Source of the DNA: Ceratodon purpureus
Lineage: Eukaryota > Streptophyta > Bryopsida > Pseudoditrichales > Ditrichaceae
Assembly: GCA_014871385.1 (NCBI GenBank)
Contig: CM026428.1
Coordinates: 2,614,776 to 2,678,775, forward strand
Length of the DNA: 64,000 nucleotides
Reading direction: 5' to 3'
Part shown: positions 34,362-47,500 of the stretch, in pieces
Layout of the letters: every line of letters begins with the position of its first letter
Position numbering within the stretch: the first letter of the stretch is position 1
Program-made: the position numbers and the translations under genes
Notes under the pieces: generated by a model
Told to the model about the DNA's origin: nothing
Seen by the model: only the letters and a program-made list of their open reading frames with translations
Database searches by the model: none

Positions 34362-36019
34362 ATAGTCTAACTTGGACAGGTTTGTATGCTGTGACTTAGT
34401 GTCATGCTGCAGCCTGTCAAGATTTTTCAAGGCCTATTGCAGATGGATCCCTGTTGCGGACAAGACTGGTGTGAGTGGGGAAGGAATGATGAAACTACAT
34501 GATGCTACTGCTGCATGTGTGCTGAACTTCCTCACATGTCATTGACAAACCTAACCTTAGTACAACAAATGTGCCTCCTGGAGGGTGTCAATGCCCTCTG
34601 ACGGGCCGGGGGAGACGAGGAGGATACCAAGCCAGCACCCATTTTCACCACCACTTGTGACTTCACTCTTCCTGTAAATATCCTCAAATATAAAGCTGAA
34701 AATCTCTTAAGACTCAGGCCAAGTTAGAATTACTAAAGAGTGTGGAATATCATTCCTAGAGTATCAATGGCCACATGGTATAATCAATATTGTGCAGAGC
34801 AGTGTGTCACTCAATGTGCATGGATCTGTTGTTTTGTTGTTCAAATACATTTCATTATTCTTTGCTAAAAATCAATTCTGATCAATTTGGATGGATCCCT
34901 CTCCGTGCTTCCAGGGAAGATGAAGATGGCATGTGCTGCCTTACATGTTTGTAATGCCATCTGGTTGGAATAATCTGAGTGCTTAATGGAATAATCTGTT
35001 TAGAATATGCTTACCGGAACTGTTCTCGTCCTTCTTTTTTCTTCTTCTCTTTTTTTTTTCTTTTTCATTTTTTATTTATGACACACATAAGGGGTTTCTT
35101 CCTCCAAAACGAGGTTCTCACCAAGTAAGGTCATCTCAATTATTCACACCAACGGAAGTACCAGCGCCAAATTTGGTGGGGTGGGCCTCAATACAATGGC
35201 CACTTGGGCCGCTAATGCTAAAATTGATTCCAATATGTGGAATAAAGTCACCATTTGCGTCCCAAAAAAAAAATTTAAAATTTTAAATAAATTGATTCCA
35301 ACATTTTCCAAAATATGATCCCTTAAACGGCAATTTGGAGTGAGCCATTTTTAATTGTTAAAATTTGACTTTAACTGTAGTGACATTAATTTTCACTTTA
35401 TCAAAAGATGAATGGAGGGAAAAATTGTAAGGGAGACGGTGGGACAAAGAAAGGAAGAAGGGGAGAACATTTGGGAGAAGGTGGAAAGAAGTGCATGTCA
35501 TAGAGGGCCCTCCCCTTTGCGCTGAATGTTGCATTATATGGACCCCTCGGGCCCGTTAAAGAACATGGCGGGACATGGGCCAGCTTGACATCCGAGCCCT
35601 TGCACTATTCGTGGCTCCTCCAACCCGTTAGCATGAACAAATGATAATTCCAAGACTTTTATGGTGGGAGGTTTGGAAAACGTTGATGTTATAGTTTATT
35701 ACTTAAATGGTAAAATATTGTTGAAAAATCTCTTATTTCTCCTAAAAAAATTGAACATGTGTAGTAGTAGTAGATTTTCAATACAAACTCAATGCAAAAA
35801 TATTGCTTGAAAAAATAAGGTTTTAGTGGAACATCCTATGAATGAAAACAAATGAAGAAGGTTTGAATGTAGGATTTGTTGGAGAAGCACTATCAAGGAG
35901 AAGAAGAGACGTTATTGATTGAAAAATCATTGGTTACAAGGCATGTTTTGGATTGGAAAATTTACGTTGCTAAAACATCTTCTACAAACTATATATTACA
36001 AAGACACAACTTTAAAGCA
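34362..36019. other. AT-rich intergenic DNA
   Basis: No gene and no element with clear ends. Poly-pyrimidine (about 35020-35070) and A/T runs are present. Confidence 0.45.
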
Positions 36020-36745
36020 TGCATGTACATTGGGGTACCATTCAAAATGTCGTTTTCAAATTTACAGTGAGAAAAAATTAAAGACTACCAACTTTGAAAG
36101 CCTCTCAAGAACTCAAATATTAGTATTTTACCACAAAGTTTTTACCAAAGAATCATCTTTTAAGTTAATTATATGTATACCAAATTTCAAGGCCAAAAGA
36201 TTCACCAATATAAAGTTATTCAACATCTACCACCGTAAAAATGTTTTCACTACTGCCAACTTTGCCAGCCTCCCAAAGATTGAATTTTCTATTTTTTGGC
36301 CATAAAATTATTGGAACAAAACCTCTTTATATTGATAACATATGATAAAAATTACAAGGCCAAAAGACTAATACCAAAAAAGATATTAACAACTTATCAA
36401 AATGTGTAGTCATGGGAAACAATGGAGGAAACCATTTAATTATTACCAGCAATTGAGAAATTATCTATTTACCATGAAATTTGGCATGAACGTTTTTATT
36501 ATAAAGGGCATTTTGTTCCAAAATTTTCATGGTAGATTTTGAATAACTTTATCTTGGCAAATCTTTTGGCCTTGAAATTTGGTATACATATAACTAACTT
36601 AAAGATGATTCTTTGGTAAAAACTTTGTGGTAAAATACTAATATTTGAGTTCTTGAGAGGCTTTCAAAGTTGGCAATAATGAAATTTTTCTCATTTCGAA
36701 TTCAAAAAACAACATTTTGGTTGGTACTCTTGTGTACAAAATTTG
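36020..36745. repeat. Large foldback element, arms of about 200 bp
   Basis: The left arm from about 36025 to 36230 is repeated inverted at about 36530 to 36740. For example, the strings at 36085-36145 (ACTTTGAAAGCCTCTCAAGA and following) and 36150-36205 (AAGAATCATCTTTTAAGTTA and following) reappear as reverse complements at about 36610-36680 and 36550-36605. Weaker pairing continues inward. No coding capacity. A transcript would fold into a long hairpin. Confidence 0.85.
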
Positions 36746-37827
36746 TCTTCACAGCGAGTAGAGATACAATTTGACTTTAACAAACATCATAATGGTCGCA
36801 AAGATTTGTTGGATCTTCCGTAGCTTGTTTCACAAAGAAAAAACATGAAATGATATTAAAGATGCACCACAATAAAGTGTTTTCTATATACAACAATGGA
36901 GAGAGGTTTTGTGATATTTCATATAAAAATGACATATGAGGTAAAAACAACCACATGGCAGTGAATGCTAATGCACAAAATTCAAAGATAATGTTCGAAG
37001 AAAAGAAGGTGATGCCGACAAATCCATTAAGGTAAATTTGGGCTAAAAATAAAATTAAAAAGTATGAAGTGTTAAACAAGGCACTCGTCATGGATATAAA
37101 AGATGGAAACTACCATCTTTGCCTCCAAATACTTCTAAATGACTTGCACCACTTATTTCTCATGTAGACTTCTATAGCATTGTATTGCCTTCATTTTTAC
37201 AAATGTTTTGTGAAACATGTAGTATCATACTAGATCAAAAATGATTCTTTTCAATAGAAGCTTGGAAAGTCTTTAAAGTGCAGTACTATTTTCTATTTTA
37301 TAAAACACAACTATCAATAAGAGAGTATTTGAGGCTTTGATTTCATTTTAGATAAATGGTGAGAATTTTAATTCAAGATTTATATTTACATAAAATTGAT
37401 TAAAAGATGCATTTTGATCCAATAAGAAATTATGAAAAGAAACAATAGCAAAGTAAATTTAAAAGCACAAGAAATAGATCAAATTTTAGTAGCCTACTTG
37501 GTCCAACAAATTTTTACTTCAATCAATTAAATAATCTTAACTACATTAATTAGTCTTCCACTTTGTATTCTTTTCCTCTTGATGTAAATTGTACTTGGTT
37601 ATAGAAAAATTTGTGGTTGTCCAAATTTGTTTATTTTAACCACACTATTTTTAGATTGAAAAATTTTAGTATCTAATTTTTTAATTGGACTTAAGGAGTA
37701 AAAAGCTCCATGCGGTTCATATTTTGAATGGATTGAAGACTAAAGAAAACTTGATCCACTTTTGCCATGCAAAATTTTTAATAATACTTTTCATAAAAAA
37801 AAAAAGGAAAAAATCCAACTCAACTTA
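36746..37827. other. AT-rich intergenic DNA
   Basis: Nothing recognised. The minus-strand frame at 36777-37091 is hydrophobic only because of its base composition. Confidence 0.45.
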
Positions 37828-38321
37828 GGGGTAGTTTACACCATGGACCAAGAGCTATGACTAAGGAAATGAATTAATTCCATAGTAACACTTCATGGGC
37901 AGACTTCTATGACCATATTTTAGAGAAATATAACTCTTTAAGTTCTTCGGCTTTTCAATAAGTGTAAATGGAACGTAGACCCGAAGAAATAACTATGTAG
38001 TAAAAAGTGGGTGTGATGATTTTTAAATGATTTCTTATTAATGGGAGTTGTGGACATTGGGCTGGCATAAAAAAAATTGTTTAAAAATGTTAAAAGAGCA
38101 ATTTATACCTATGGTCTCTTCGTTTTGGAATGAAAGAACCATTTTGCCTCTCTCACCAAAGACCCTTCAATATTATTCACTAAGCTTATTTTTAGGCCTT
38201 TTGAGAACCTCATCTCCTTTAGTCAGCTTGGCTTTTTCCTTGTAATGTAAATCCAAATCATCACAACATGAGATCAAGGAGCCAATTACAGGTTTTATAC
38301 CTCCATGGTGTATACCACCCC
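37828..38321. mobile_element. MITE with GGGGTAGTTTACAC ends, copy 2
   Basis: Left end GGGGTAGTTTACACCATGGA; right end, read inverted, GGGGTGGTATACACCATGG. TTA flanks it on both sides, a duplication typical of PIF/Harbinger elements. The ends are clearly related to those at 33881-34361. 494 bp, no coding capacity. Confidence 0.75.
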
Positions 38322-41300
38322 TTAACCTTGGTACTAATCTAAAAACTATGCACTAAATTTATCTACCAATGAAAACTCTCCATTTCTTTGGGCTCAAATC
38401 CAATGTTTATGATGTGAATCCAACCCTTAGGGCCGCCACTCATGAGCAATGACATGCTAGTAATTTGTGTGAACTGACTAGCTACTAGCACCTCAATTTC
38501 CCAACTTAACTGAATTTCAATTCTTATTTGACATACTCGAGTCTCCCACACACATACTATGATTAGTGTTCTGAGAAATCAATGTGATTAGTACATTTAG
38601 AAGCAAAATATGTGTCTCAACTTGTCGATTGGGAATGATTGTTGTCTACTGGCCATCGGATTACTGGCCATTGGATTAGTGAATAGAATGAACAAACACT
38701 ATATTCACGTCAGTCCCTTCAGAGCCAGAGTTCTTCTTCTTCTAAGAATGATGAATTGAACCAACACCTGTGTAGAAGGTATGTTTGCTTTTGAATTAGC
38801 CCATAAAACATATGAGATATAAATAACGTATACATTACACCCCAGCTTATCAAATTATATTGTAGTAGTCTAAAATTAAAATATGCCCTCTTATTTCATT
38901 ATAAAGTAATTTTCTCAGCATATATTTCTTTGCTGGTTTTTAATTAAGCCCTTCCAAAAATATTTTGTATCCAAAATCTACTTTTAAAGAGAATTTATGG
39001 TAAATGTAAATCTGAACTATTTATGTATTTTTTGGGGCTTTCAATTACTCATTCTCATCTTTCGGCTCTTGAAGATAAATTGTTTTCAACAATGATAAAG
39101 GTTCAAAGTCTCAACAAAGTAATTTGGAAATACCATAAACCGTGAAGGCGAGCAAGATGTGCAACAAACTACCATTAAAATAATTAAAAATGTGACAATA
39201 AATGTACTTTTTAATAGACTATAGTTGACTAATTGACTTCTTCTTTCTCTATTTTGGATAGAATGGTGGGTGAGCCAAAATAATGTCTTTGAGTTGGTTC
39301 CACTTTTAGGTTAAGATGAGCCTTAGTAATATCAACAAATCTTCCAAAGGAATGATATTTATAACATTATCATTAATTTTTATTTTTATTTTCATAATTT
39401 AAGATATTTGTAAAATCTCAATTGGAATAGTGAATCCGTTGGTTTCTTTTAAAATGAAATTCTTGCATTACCTAATGTTTTGTGTTCAATTTTTTAAATA
39501 ATAATGTAATTTTGATTCTAATTAAAAAGTAAATTGTATTAGATTATTCTAACAATAAGATAATAATGTCAATTATTCGTACCATATTTCAAAGGAAACA
39601 ACCATGTATCACAATTTTTGTAAACTACATATCATCACAAAAATGGTCAGTCAACTATTCAATGTCCAGTGCAAAAGAAATAAATACATACCAATGAAGT
39701 TTTTGGTAAATCTATAACACATTTATCTTACATGCACAAGTTCACAACACTACGTAGATTGATGATAGTGGTCTATGTCAATTCTAGAACATCATGAAAT
39801 CCGAAGAATCTCATTCTCTAGTTCTCTCTGTTGCAGCTGCTGTAGAGTATACAGCATTTGTCCGTAATCTAGCACAAAAGAAACGAATGGACATGTGGTG
39901 AAGCATAACATGTTTATTGTAGCTCTCTTTCCTTTCCTGCATTTCTAGCCCATGCTCTTACTCTTCCTTGCGGGCCAAATTATTTTGTTATTCATTATTA
40001 CAGTTACTCAACAATGACCAGACACATTATTAACGCCAGTCCCTTTTTAATCAAAAGGGTCCGGAGTTTTCTTCTTCTCTTCTTCTGCATTATTACAGGT
40101 AATTCTAGAAATCAGCATCCTGAACTCTAACCACAAGTATTTTGTTTTCACTTTCCTGAGCAATGGCCACGGGTGAAATTGCCTCTGGTGGGAATTCGGA
40201 AGTTCCGTGGCCCTGGTCAGGCTGCAGGGGCCGGGGTAGCCATCAAAGAACCTGTCTGCTAGAGCATTGAATAATATGGAATCCATTCATGTAGTCATGT
40301 ATGCATCTGCATGTGGATTCAAAATAAAGGGAATTTGAGTCATGGCGCTCTCCGTACTATGATGACTCACTACACCAATTATCCTCTTCATTGCAAGATG
40401 CACTAGTTGTTTTGAGTTTGTTATTTTTATTTTTATTTTTATTTGAAGCAAATGAAAGAACTCATTGCAAGGAAGTAGATTACCAGCCCTCATCAGACAA
40501 GGTCCACGGCAGGAAAAGGAAAAACACCTTTACCAGAAGACTAGAGAATTTCCCGGGATTAACAATTTTTTTGGATATTCTATCACATACATAGTATTAG
40601 TACCTTCAATCTTGAAATGTACATATGGTAAAAATGTGTACCTTATCTAATTAATTTCTATAAATGAATAATGTATTTCACAATAAAGATAAGAATTAGG
40701 GTTGATTCATTTGTGAACTAGACAGAGATTGGTTGGATAATTCCTTGGGCACAGTGGAGCGCGATGGTCCAAAAATGACTAAATCACAGTTGATTCAACG
40801 CATCATTACCTTGACAATAACCTTTGATGATTCTCAAATAATGAAATTCAACTTACAGTCAATCTCAGTTGCTCACCGAATAATCCCTATCTTTACAGAT
40901 AACTTTAGTAGGCTTTTCTGTGTGCAGAGGACTCTGTACCTGAATTTTAACAAGGTCCCTACAGCACCGGTATACCGGTATTTTACAGGATCCAAGATCT
41001 AGTACCCATTTGGATTCCATGTGGGTGACGGCATCATTAGGCATGAAGTTAGAAAGGCTATGGCATCTAAATAAATGAAACTAAACAGTGACTAGGCAGA
41101 TAAACAGTCAATAGCATTCCCTGATAGAATTACAAACACAACTGTTGAATTAAGTTAGTCTGCAGAGAATGTTCAGCTACTGCCTTCATAGTTCACATGC
41201 TTCCGTGCATGGCATCTGTTTTTCAAACTGCAAAAACATTTTCTTAGATTCCAAAACTCTGGATCCATGTTATGAGAACTATTGCGGTTCAGAACTGTCC

Positions 41301-41703
41301 CCCCTCCACCAGTTCCGCTGGACGTTTCAAAAACGCCGAGAACAAAAAGACAGGAGGGTAGGTTGCTAACCTTTCATGGCTCACTGGTTGAATCATGCTT
41401 GTTCCATCACAACTTGAGAGTTTAAGTTTCAATGTGCTCGAGTTCTTGGACTTGATCAGAAGGTCTCAGTTCTGGGCCTCCGCAGCACTCCATTCCGCTG
41501 CCATTTCTGACAATATTCTACCTGATTACCTTAGGGCCATGCCGCACAATATTGTTAGGTAACCATTTTGAAACCTATCCGGTGCAAGTTGCTTGTTATA
41601 CTGTATTACAAAATCATAGCAATGGGTCAGTTGGTGGTCACATGTTAGCTTTGTAACATTGCAGAGTATTTTAAATCTGAGGACAAATTTCCATCAAGCT
41701 CCG
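38322..41703. other. AT-rich intergenic DNA
   Basis: No gene supported. A TTTTTA microsatellite lies at about 40419-40444, and a perfect palindrome ACCGGTATACCGGT lies at about 40967. Confidence 0.45.
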
Positions 41704-42698
41704 TTAACCCCTAAAGTTCTGAGGGTATTTTTCATCAAAACTGCCTCAAAACAGCCCCTCTTCAAAACAAGGTGGATTTTGCAAACTTGGGGTCCTTTTT
41801 AGTACATCTAACCGTAAGATCTTGTAGCTAACTTCTATGTCTACATGTCCATCAAATCTCACACACTGATTCCTCACCAATTGCAAGATCGTAACGTTCC
41901 AAGTTTTAAACACAAGTTTTTTTTCCTTGCGCAAAAAGGTAATAGTAGAGTTTTGAAGGCCCAAAAAATCATTTTTAAAAGTAGATATGGAATGAGTCTC
42001 TCCATATTGTTGTTCCTAAGTGACTTAGGTACATTTCCATAAAATTTCATATTCAAAAAAATTGTGGAAGGTTGCCTAAAAAATTATTTTCCACTAGGGG
42101 TTATGCTGAAATTCACAAACAAAGGCCGGTTTTTGACAATAAAAATAGCATATGACAAATTCTTGGATTGAAATCTGAACGGTGGGAACATTATCTACTG
42201 CCTTCTCTATATATATGGTTTTTTAGTTTTTTTAAATATCAAAACTTCAATTTTTGGTGGAATGTCAAAGTTTCGTCTTTGGGCAGATTTTGGCAGTTTT
42301 GGGCAGAATTTGCTACATTCAAAGTGGCTGAGAGCTTGCCCAAAGTTTGGCTGAAATCTTTAAAACGATCTAACTCATGAACCGTGTGTCAATATGTTGC
42401 ATGTAGCGGCTCTGCGGAAAGCTACCGTTCACATCAACCACCAAAAAAAGTTTCAAAAAAACTAAAAATGGAATGCATTCACAGTGGCCTGACCAGAATT
42501 GCAAACAACCATTTTAGTTGTCTTAGAACTTTTTATTTATTTTTTAATTCTTGGACGAATGGCACTTTTATTACCAATGAGAAAATACACAAGAAACAAA
42601 AGTACTCAATGAACCGAGCCAGGGCCAGGAGCCCTAAATGGCGAATGAAGAACACGAGTAACAGCCACAAAGAAGAATCTTAGAATTTTAGGGGTTAA
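41704..42698. mobile_element. TTAA-flanked CCC-ended element 1 (piggyBac-like MITE)
   Basis: TTAA at 41704-41707 is followed by CCCCTAAAGTTCTGAGGG, and the right end reads ...TTTTAGGGG then TTAA at 42695-42698. The inner inverted ends are CCCCTAAA. Its left 600 bp are repeated in inverted orientation in the element at 48484-49352 (GGGCAGATTTTGGCAGTTTT and neighbouring blocks). No transposase-like ORF; the 99-codon frame at 42384-42683 is unremarkable. TTAA duplications plus CCC termini are the known piggyBac signature; membership is inferred. Confidence 0.8.
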
Positions 42699-42816
42699 AG
42701 CTCAAAGAAATGGCAAATTCTGATTGGTGGAGATTGGTTCAATTTGTGGAAAAACCTTACTTGGGATCTTAAATGCTAGGTGTAGCTGATATTTTCCTAA
42801 ACTTTATAGACTTGTT

Positions 42817-42870
42817 TTGACCCCTAAAATTCCTTGACCATTTCTCACCAAAAATGAAGTAAAAACATTT
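42817..42870. mobile_element. Single end of a related CCC-ended element
   Basis: TTGACCCCTAAAATTCCTTG followed by ACCATTTCTCACC matches the left end of the elements at 45067 and 61943. The flank is TTGA and not TTAA, and I could not find a matching right end, so this is a decayed or truncated copy. Confidence 0.5.
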
Positions 42871-43504
42871 TCTTTTTTAATCTTATCCAAATAGAATCCA
42901 CAAACTTTGACTTTTCTTTGTGTCAAAATTTTGTACTACTGAACTTGGAGGTTTTATACTAATATGGTCCACATGATGTTACTTACTTGTACACCAAAAT
43001 TTAAAGGTTGCAATGGAGAGAAGCATTGTGAAAAAAATTATGAAAGAAACATCAAGTCATATTATTGCTGATACTTATATTAATTTTTGGCTAAGCTAGA
43101 TAGTTATGAAATGTGAAACCATATGGTAAACTGAAAAGGCTCATGTCTATTATTGAAGTTAAATAATTAATATAAAAAAAACAAAAATTTTCTTTTATGT
43201 GACTAAGAAAAGGTTTTTTTGCATCTTGACCAAAAAGGGAGAGAAACCCTTGACTCTTCATAGAATGAAACTTCTCCAATATTAAAGATTTTTTTTGAAA
43301 ACCTCAAAAACAACCATGTTAATTACTTGTTTAAAAATTCCAAAGGTAATTTGAAGGTTTTAGTAAAATTTTAGAGTTGCCTAAGAAGTAAAAAGAACTC
43401 CTTTGGGCATTACAAATAAATTTTCTAATGTTTGGTGTAAAAAAAATTATATTCACAGAAAGTGTTGCAAATCCCTATGTTTAACTACTAAATGCCCTTC
43501 AGAT
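42871..43504. other. AT-rich DNA between repeats
   Basis: Nothing recognised; it may be the body of the truncated element beginning at 42817. Confidence 0.35.
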
Positions 43505-44685
43505 CCGATTTGGGTCGTACCACTTCTCGGCATGCTATTCTAAGGTTTCAAAATTTTATTATTTTCTAAATTTTTTACTTCATACAGCTCTCAACAATAG
43601 CTTTTCGATGGCGCAAATTTCAAAGCATTTGGAGTTACGATGCAAATGCAATGAATTTTACAAGAATATGCTCTAAATCCGGGCAGCCAATCACCAATGG
43701 AAATCTCCCATTTTCTGTCCAAGTTGCTTGTCATTCAATAGGCCAGAAAGTGACAAGACAAATTTTCAAAGGGTGGGCACTTGCAAATTGATGGGCCAAA
43801 TATTTTTTCATCCATACACATTCATGACAGTTTTCATCCAATAGGAACTTTTCATCTAACTAACCGTTTCCATCTAAAGAGGTTGATGTTTTTTCTATCC
43901 AAATAACAATTATCATCCAGAGTTTTGTTTTCATCCAAATCTTATTTTTCATCCACATAAATATTTCATCTAAATGTCGTTTTCATCCTAACTTAATAAA
44001 TTTCATCCAATATCTATGACGTGGCAGGAGATGCATCTACATGACCCCTTTTACCAAAACTACCGTTTGAAATTAAAGAGTGATATACAATTTATACTTC
44101 AAAAACTTCTACAAATTTGAAATCTATTCCGATTGTGATGAAATTTTTTGTAGTTCTTTCTCTCATTGAATTCAACATATCAACCATTTGGATTTTTCAA
44201 TCGGACATTTTTAGATTACCCTCTAAGTAGTTTCAATTTTGGAGAATGTAAAGCAATTTCATCACACCCCTTTTCACAAAATCAAGGATTATTTCCACTT
44301 CCCAAAGATGTATGAGGCTCAAACTTTGTGTGCTTATACCTGACTTCCATACCAAAAGGAATCGATGATGTTCCACTAATCAAATGTATTTACGAAGTAT
44401 AGTTTTTGGGCATCAAAACTTAAGTTTACTGATCATGGAGCACTCCCAGAAAAAACTTTTACAGTGGCTTCAAACATTATAATCTCGTAATTTGTACGGT
44501 GGATTGTCCTCAAAATTGATATACACCTTTTTGAATAAGGTAATTACAAGATCCCACGATTGAATATTCAATTTTATGTCCGAATTTAGAAAAAATATGT
44601 ATCTATGAGTAGGGGTATGTTTCTGGTAGTTTTGGCTCCAAAAACACCAGTGGCCTTCAGAGGTTTAAAAAAATTCAAAAAGCCA
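43505..44685. repeat. Dispersed repeat R, copy 1 (about 1.2 kb)
   Basis: Direct repeat of 46218-47500. Matching landmarks are GGCTATTCTAAGG near the start, GTGGGCACTTGCAAA, a stretch rich in TTTTCATC-CA words, CACACCCCTTTTCACAAAATC, and GTAGTTTTGGCTCCAAAAAC near the end. No ORF of note. Superfamily unknown. Confidence 0.8.
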
Positions 44686-44708
44686 CATTCAAAATTGACA
44701 TCATAGAA

Positions 44709-45012
44709 ACCCTCGGTGATTAATCCCACCCTTGTCTTAATGGCAAGGGCCCCCTCCAACCAAGGCTTCTATTGGAAGGGGCAAAAAGCCGTCAATATTT
44801 TGTTTGTTGATGAAAGAAAACACTAAAAATTAAAAAATATTTAAACTATCTAAAGTTAATGTAGAAGGTCTCTCTGGACTAATTTGGAGTCCTTGGTTTC
44901 ATTAAAAATAAAAAAAAGACTAAAAAAGGGCCGCATGCCTTTTAAAAATATAATTAGGGAGGGGAGGAGTAGGGGGAGGGCACGCCTCGTCATTAAGGCA
45001 AAGCCGAGGTTT
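44709..45012. repeat. Possible degenerate inverted-repeat element
   Basis: The left block CCTCGG...TTGTCTTAATG...GGGCCCC (44709-44755) resembles, inverted, the right block GGGCACGCCTCGTCATTAAG...GCCGAGG (about 44978-45012). The match is imperfect, so the call is tentative. Confidence 0.4.
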
Positions 45013-45066
45013 ATTGTCTGGGCATAGAAACCTATGTAATATCTCAAAAGACCCATCCTAGCTACC

Positions 45067-45973
45067 TTAACCCCTAAGGTTCTTTGACTATGTTTCACCA
45101 AAAAATGCTTCAAAACTATCATTTCCAATGTAAAAAGCATGAATGACTACAAAATCATTATTCTCTAATTCTAACCGCAACATCTTCAAATAGGTTATTA
45201 TTATAGATAGCTCAATAAATTTCATCATCATCGACCGTAAGGATTAGAAGATTATAACAAATGAAATTTAAAAACAAACTTTTTTGTCCCCATACCTTAA
45301 CTATTTTTTTCATATGTTTTTTGCATCATGGATTTTGGTGGTTTTGAGGCATGACAAAGTCAACTATGTCAGCTAATTGTATAAAAAAAATTATACACAA
45401 AAGACAAGTGTAGCATGTTGAAAACAATATTCTTATTAAGATGAATACAAAAGAATACTATTTCATATTTCTTTCCTAGAAATTCTATTATGTTATAAAG
45501 TCCAAATCCAAACGGTTAAAGTAAAGATTGATGTCCACACTTTAAGTGAAAAAAAGAAAAACCTAAAATACTAACTTTCTAACTTTTATGAAGGAAAGAA
45601 GAAGTTTTTTAAGTACATTGCCCGATACGTCAATAAAACTTTGATATTTTGTGGAGTGAACAATTTGTACTGAAAGAAGTATTTTTTTGGAAATCTAAAA
45701 GATGACATCATGAAGTATTTATAGAAAAAATCTCAGAAGTAATAGATATATTTAGTATCTTTGCTCGAACTGCCCGCCAAGTAGCTATTTCCACGTAAGG
45801 TACCATAACTATTTTTAAATGACTAATTGGAAAAAAATTATATTCCCTCAAAGTCCTTGTTACGGCCTACATTCACAAAAAGTTTCCAAAAATCCTGACT
45901 TAAATTGAAGTCAGAGCCACATGCCCTAATTCTAAAAACACCCAAAGGGAGCGCATTGTCCTCTAGGGGTTAA
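45067..45973. mobile_element. TTAA-flanked CCC-ended element 2 (piggyBac-like MITE)
   Basis: TTAA at 45067-45070 precedes CCCCTAAGGTTCTTTGACTA; the right end reads CATTGTCCTCTAGGGG followed by TTAA at 45970-45973. 907 bp. Same family as 52185-53115 (inverted) and 61943-62793 (same orientation), sharing AAAAAGCATGAATGACTA, GATGACATCATGAAGTATTT and the terminal blocks. No transposase. Confidence 0.85.
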
Positions 45974-46217
45974 AGAAGTTATACATGATTTTCAAAAAAT
46001 GGAGGGTTATAATCTAAGGAAAAAGAAAAATTCTTATTCATGGAAAACATTAGACTTTGTGGTTGTGTATTTATTTCAAATAAAATAAGGCTATAGAATA
46101 AATTTCTTGTTTTCATTTCCAAAAGACAAATTTTAAAAATTCAAATTCCTACATGTAGATTTGAGAATATTACATGCTAGTTTTGGTTTTAAAACAAAAA
46201 ATAAGATGCATTAATCC

Positions 46218-47500
46218 TTAAAGGATTTTGAAACCACATTGTAGTTATAGCACTTCTAGGAAGGCTATTCTAAGGTCTAAGAATATAATTATTCTTTGAA
46301 ATGTTTACTGCACATGGAATTCAACAGTAGCTTTCCAGTGGTGCAAATTTCAAAGCTTTTGGAGTTGCAATGCAAAAGTTATGAGTTTCAAAAGAATCTG
46401 TTCTAAATTTGGGCATTTACTAATCAATTAGAATCTCCCATTTTCTACATAAGGTGTTTGTCATTCACTAGGGCATAAAGTGATGTTGCATGCGCATCAC
46501 GACCTGATGCAATACCACAGGCCCAAAAAGCGCCATGTGTCCTCTCCAAAAAAAATACAAGGACAGAAAGTGATAAGACTAAATTTCAAAAGGTGGGCAC
46601 TTGCAAAATAATGGGCCCAATATTTTTTTCATCTATGCACATCGATGACAATTTTCATCTAATAATTTTTTCATCCAACTAATAATTTCCATCTAAATGG
46701 GATTCTCTTCATTCCTAGAATATATTCATCAACATGAAAGTTATCACCGATAACTTACTTTGCATCCAAAATACTTTTTCCATTCACATAAAATATCACA
46801 TTCAACCTTTACTTTTCATCAAGACTTAACAAATTCCATCTAGTATCTATGACATGGTAGGGGTCCATCCACAAGACCCCCTATTACTAGAACTGCCCTT
46901 CGCAATTAAAAGAAAATAAAGAACTTACACCTAAAAAAATTCTAGAAAGTCGAGTTTTACTCTAATTGCATTGAAATATTTTGTGATCTTTGTCTCATTG
47001 ACATAAACATATGCACTGTTTGGATTTCTTATTGAACATGTTAAGATTACCCTTTTGTTGGTTTTAGTTTTGGAGAATATAAGGCATTTTCTGCACACCC
47101 CTTTTCACAAAATCAAGAGTTTTTTCTCCTCCTAAAGCCCGTATGGGGCTCAAACTTGGTGAGGGTATATCTAACTTCTATATCTAAATGAATTGATGAC
47201 CCACTATAAATCAAATGTGTTTGAAATGTATAATTTTTGGAATTCAAACTTAAGTATACTATTGGCGCAATGTAAAAAAAAAGTCTATAGTGAGCTCAAA
47301 TCTTTTAATCTTGCAATTTTTACAATGGAATGACCTCAAATTTGGTATACACCTTTTCGAACAAGGTAGGTACAAGATCCTACGGTTATATATTCCATTT
47401 GTTGTCTAATTTCATAAATCGGTAGATTGCAACAAGTAGGTGTTAAGTTTTGTAGTTTTGGCTCCAAAAACACCAAGAACCATTAGGATTTAAAATTTAC
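46218..47500. repeat. Dispersed repeat R, copy 2, with an 82-bp insertion
   Basis: Second copy of the repeat at 43505-44685. Relative to copy 1 it carries an extra 82 bp at 46485-46566, flanked on both sides by AAAGTGAT (46477-46484 and 46567-46574). Confidence 0.8.
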
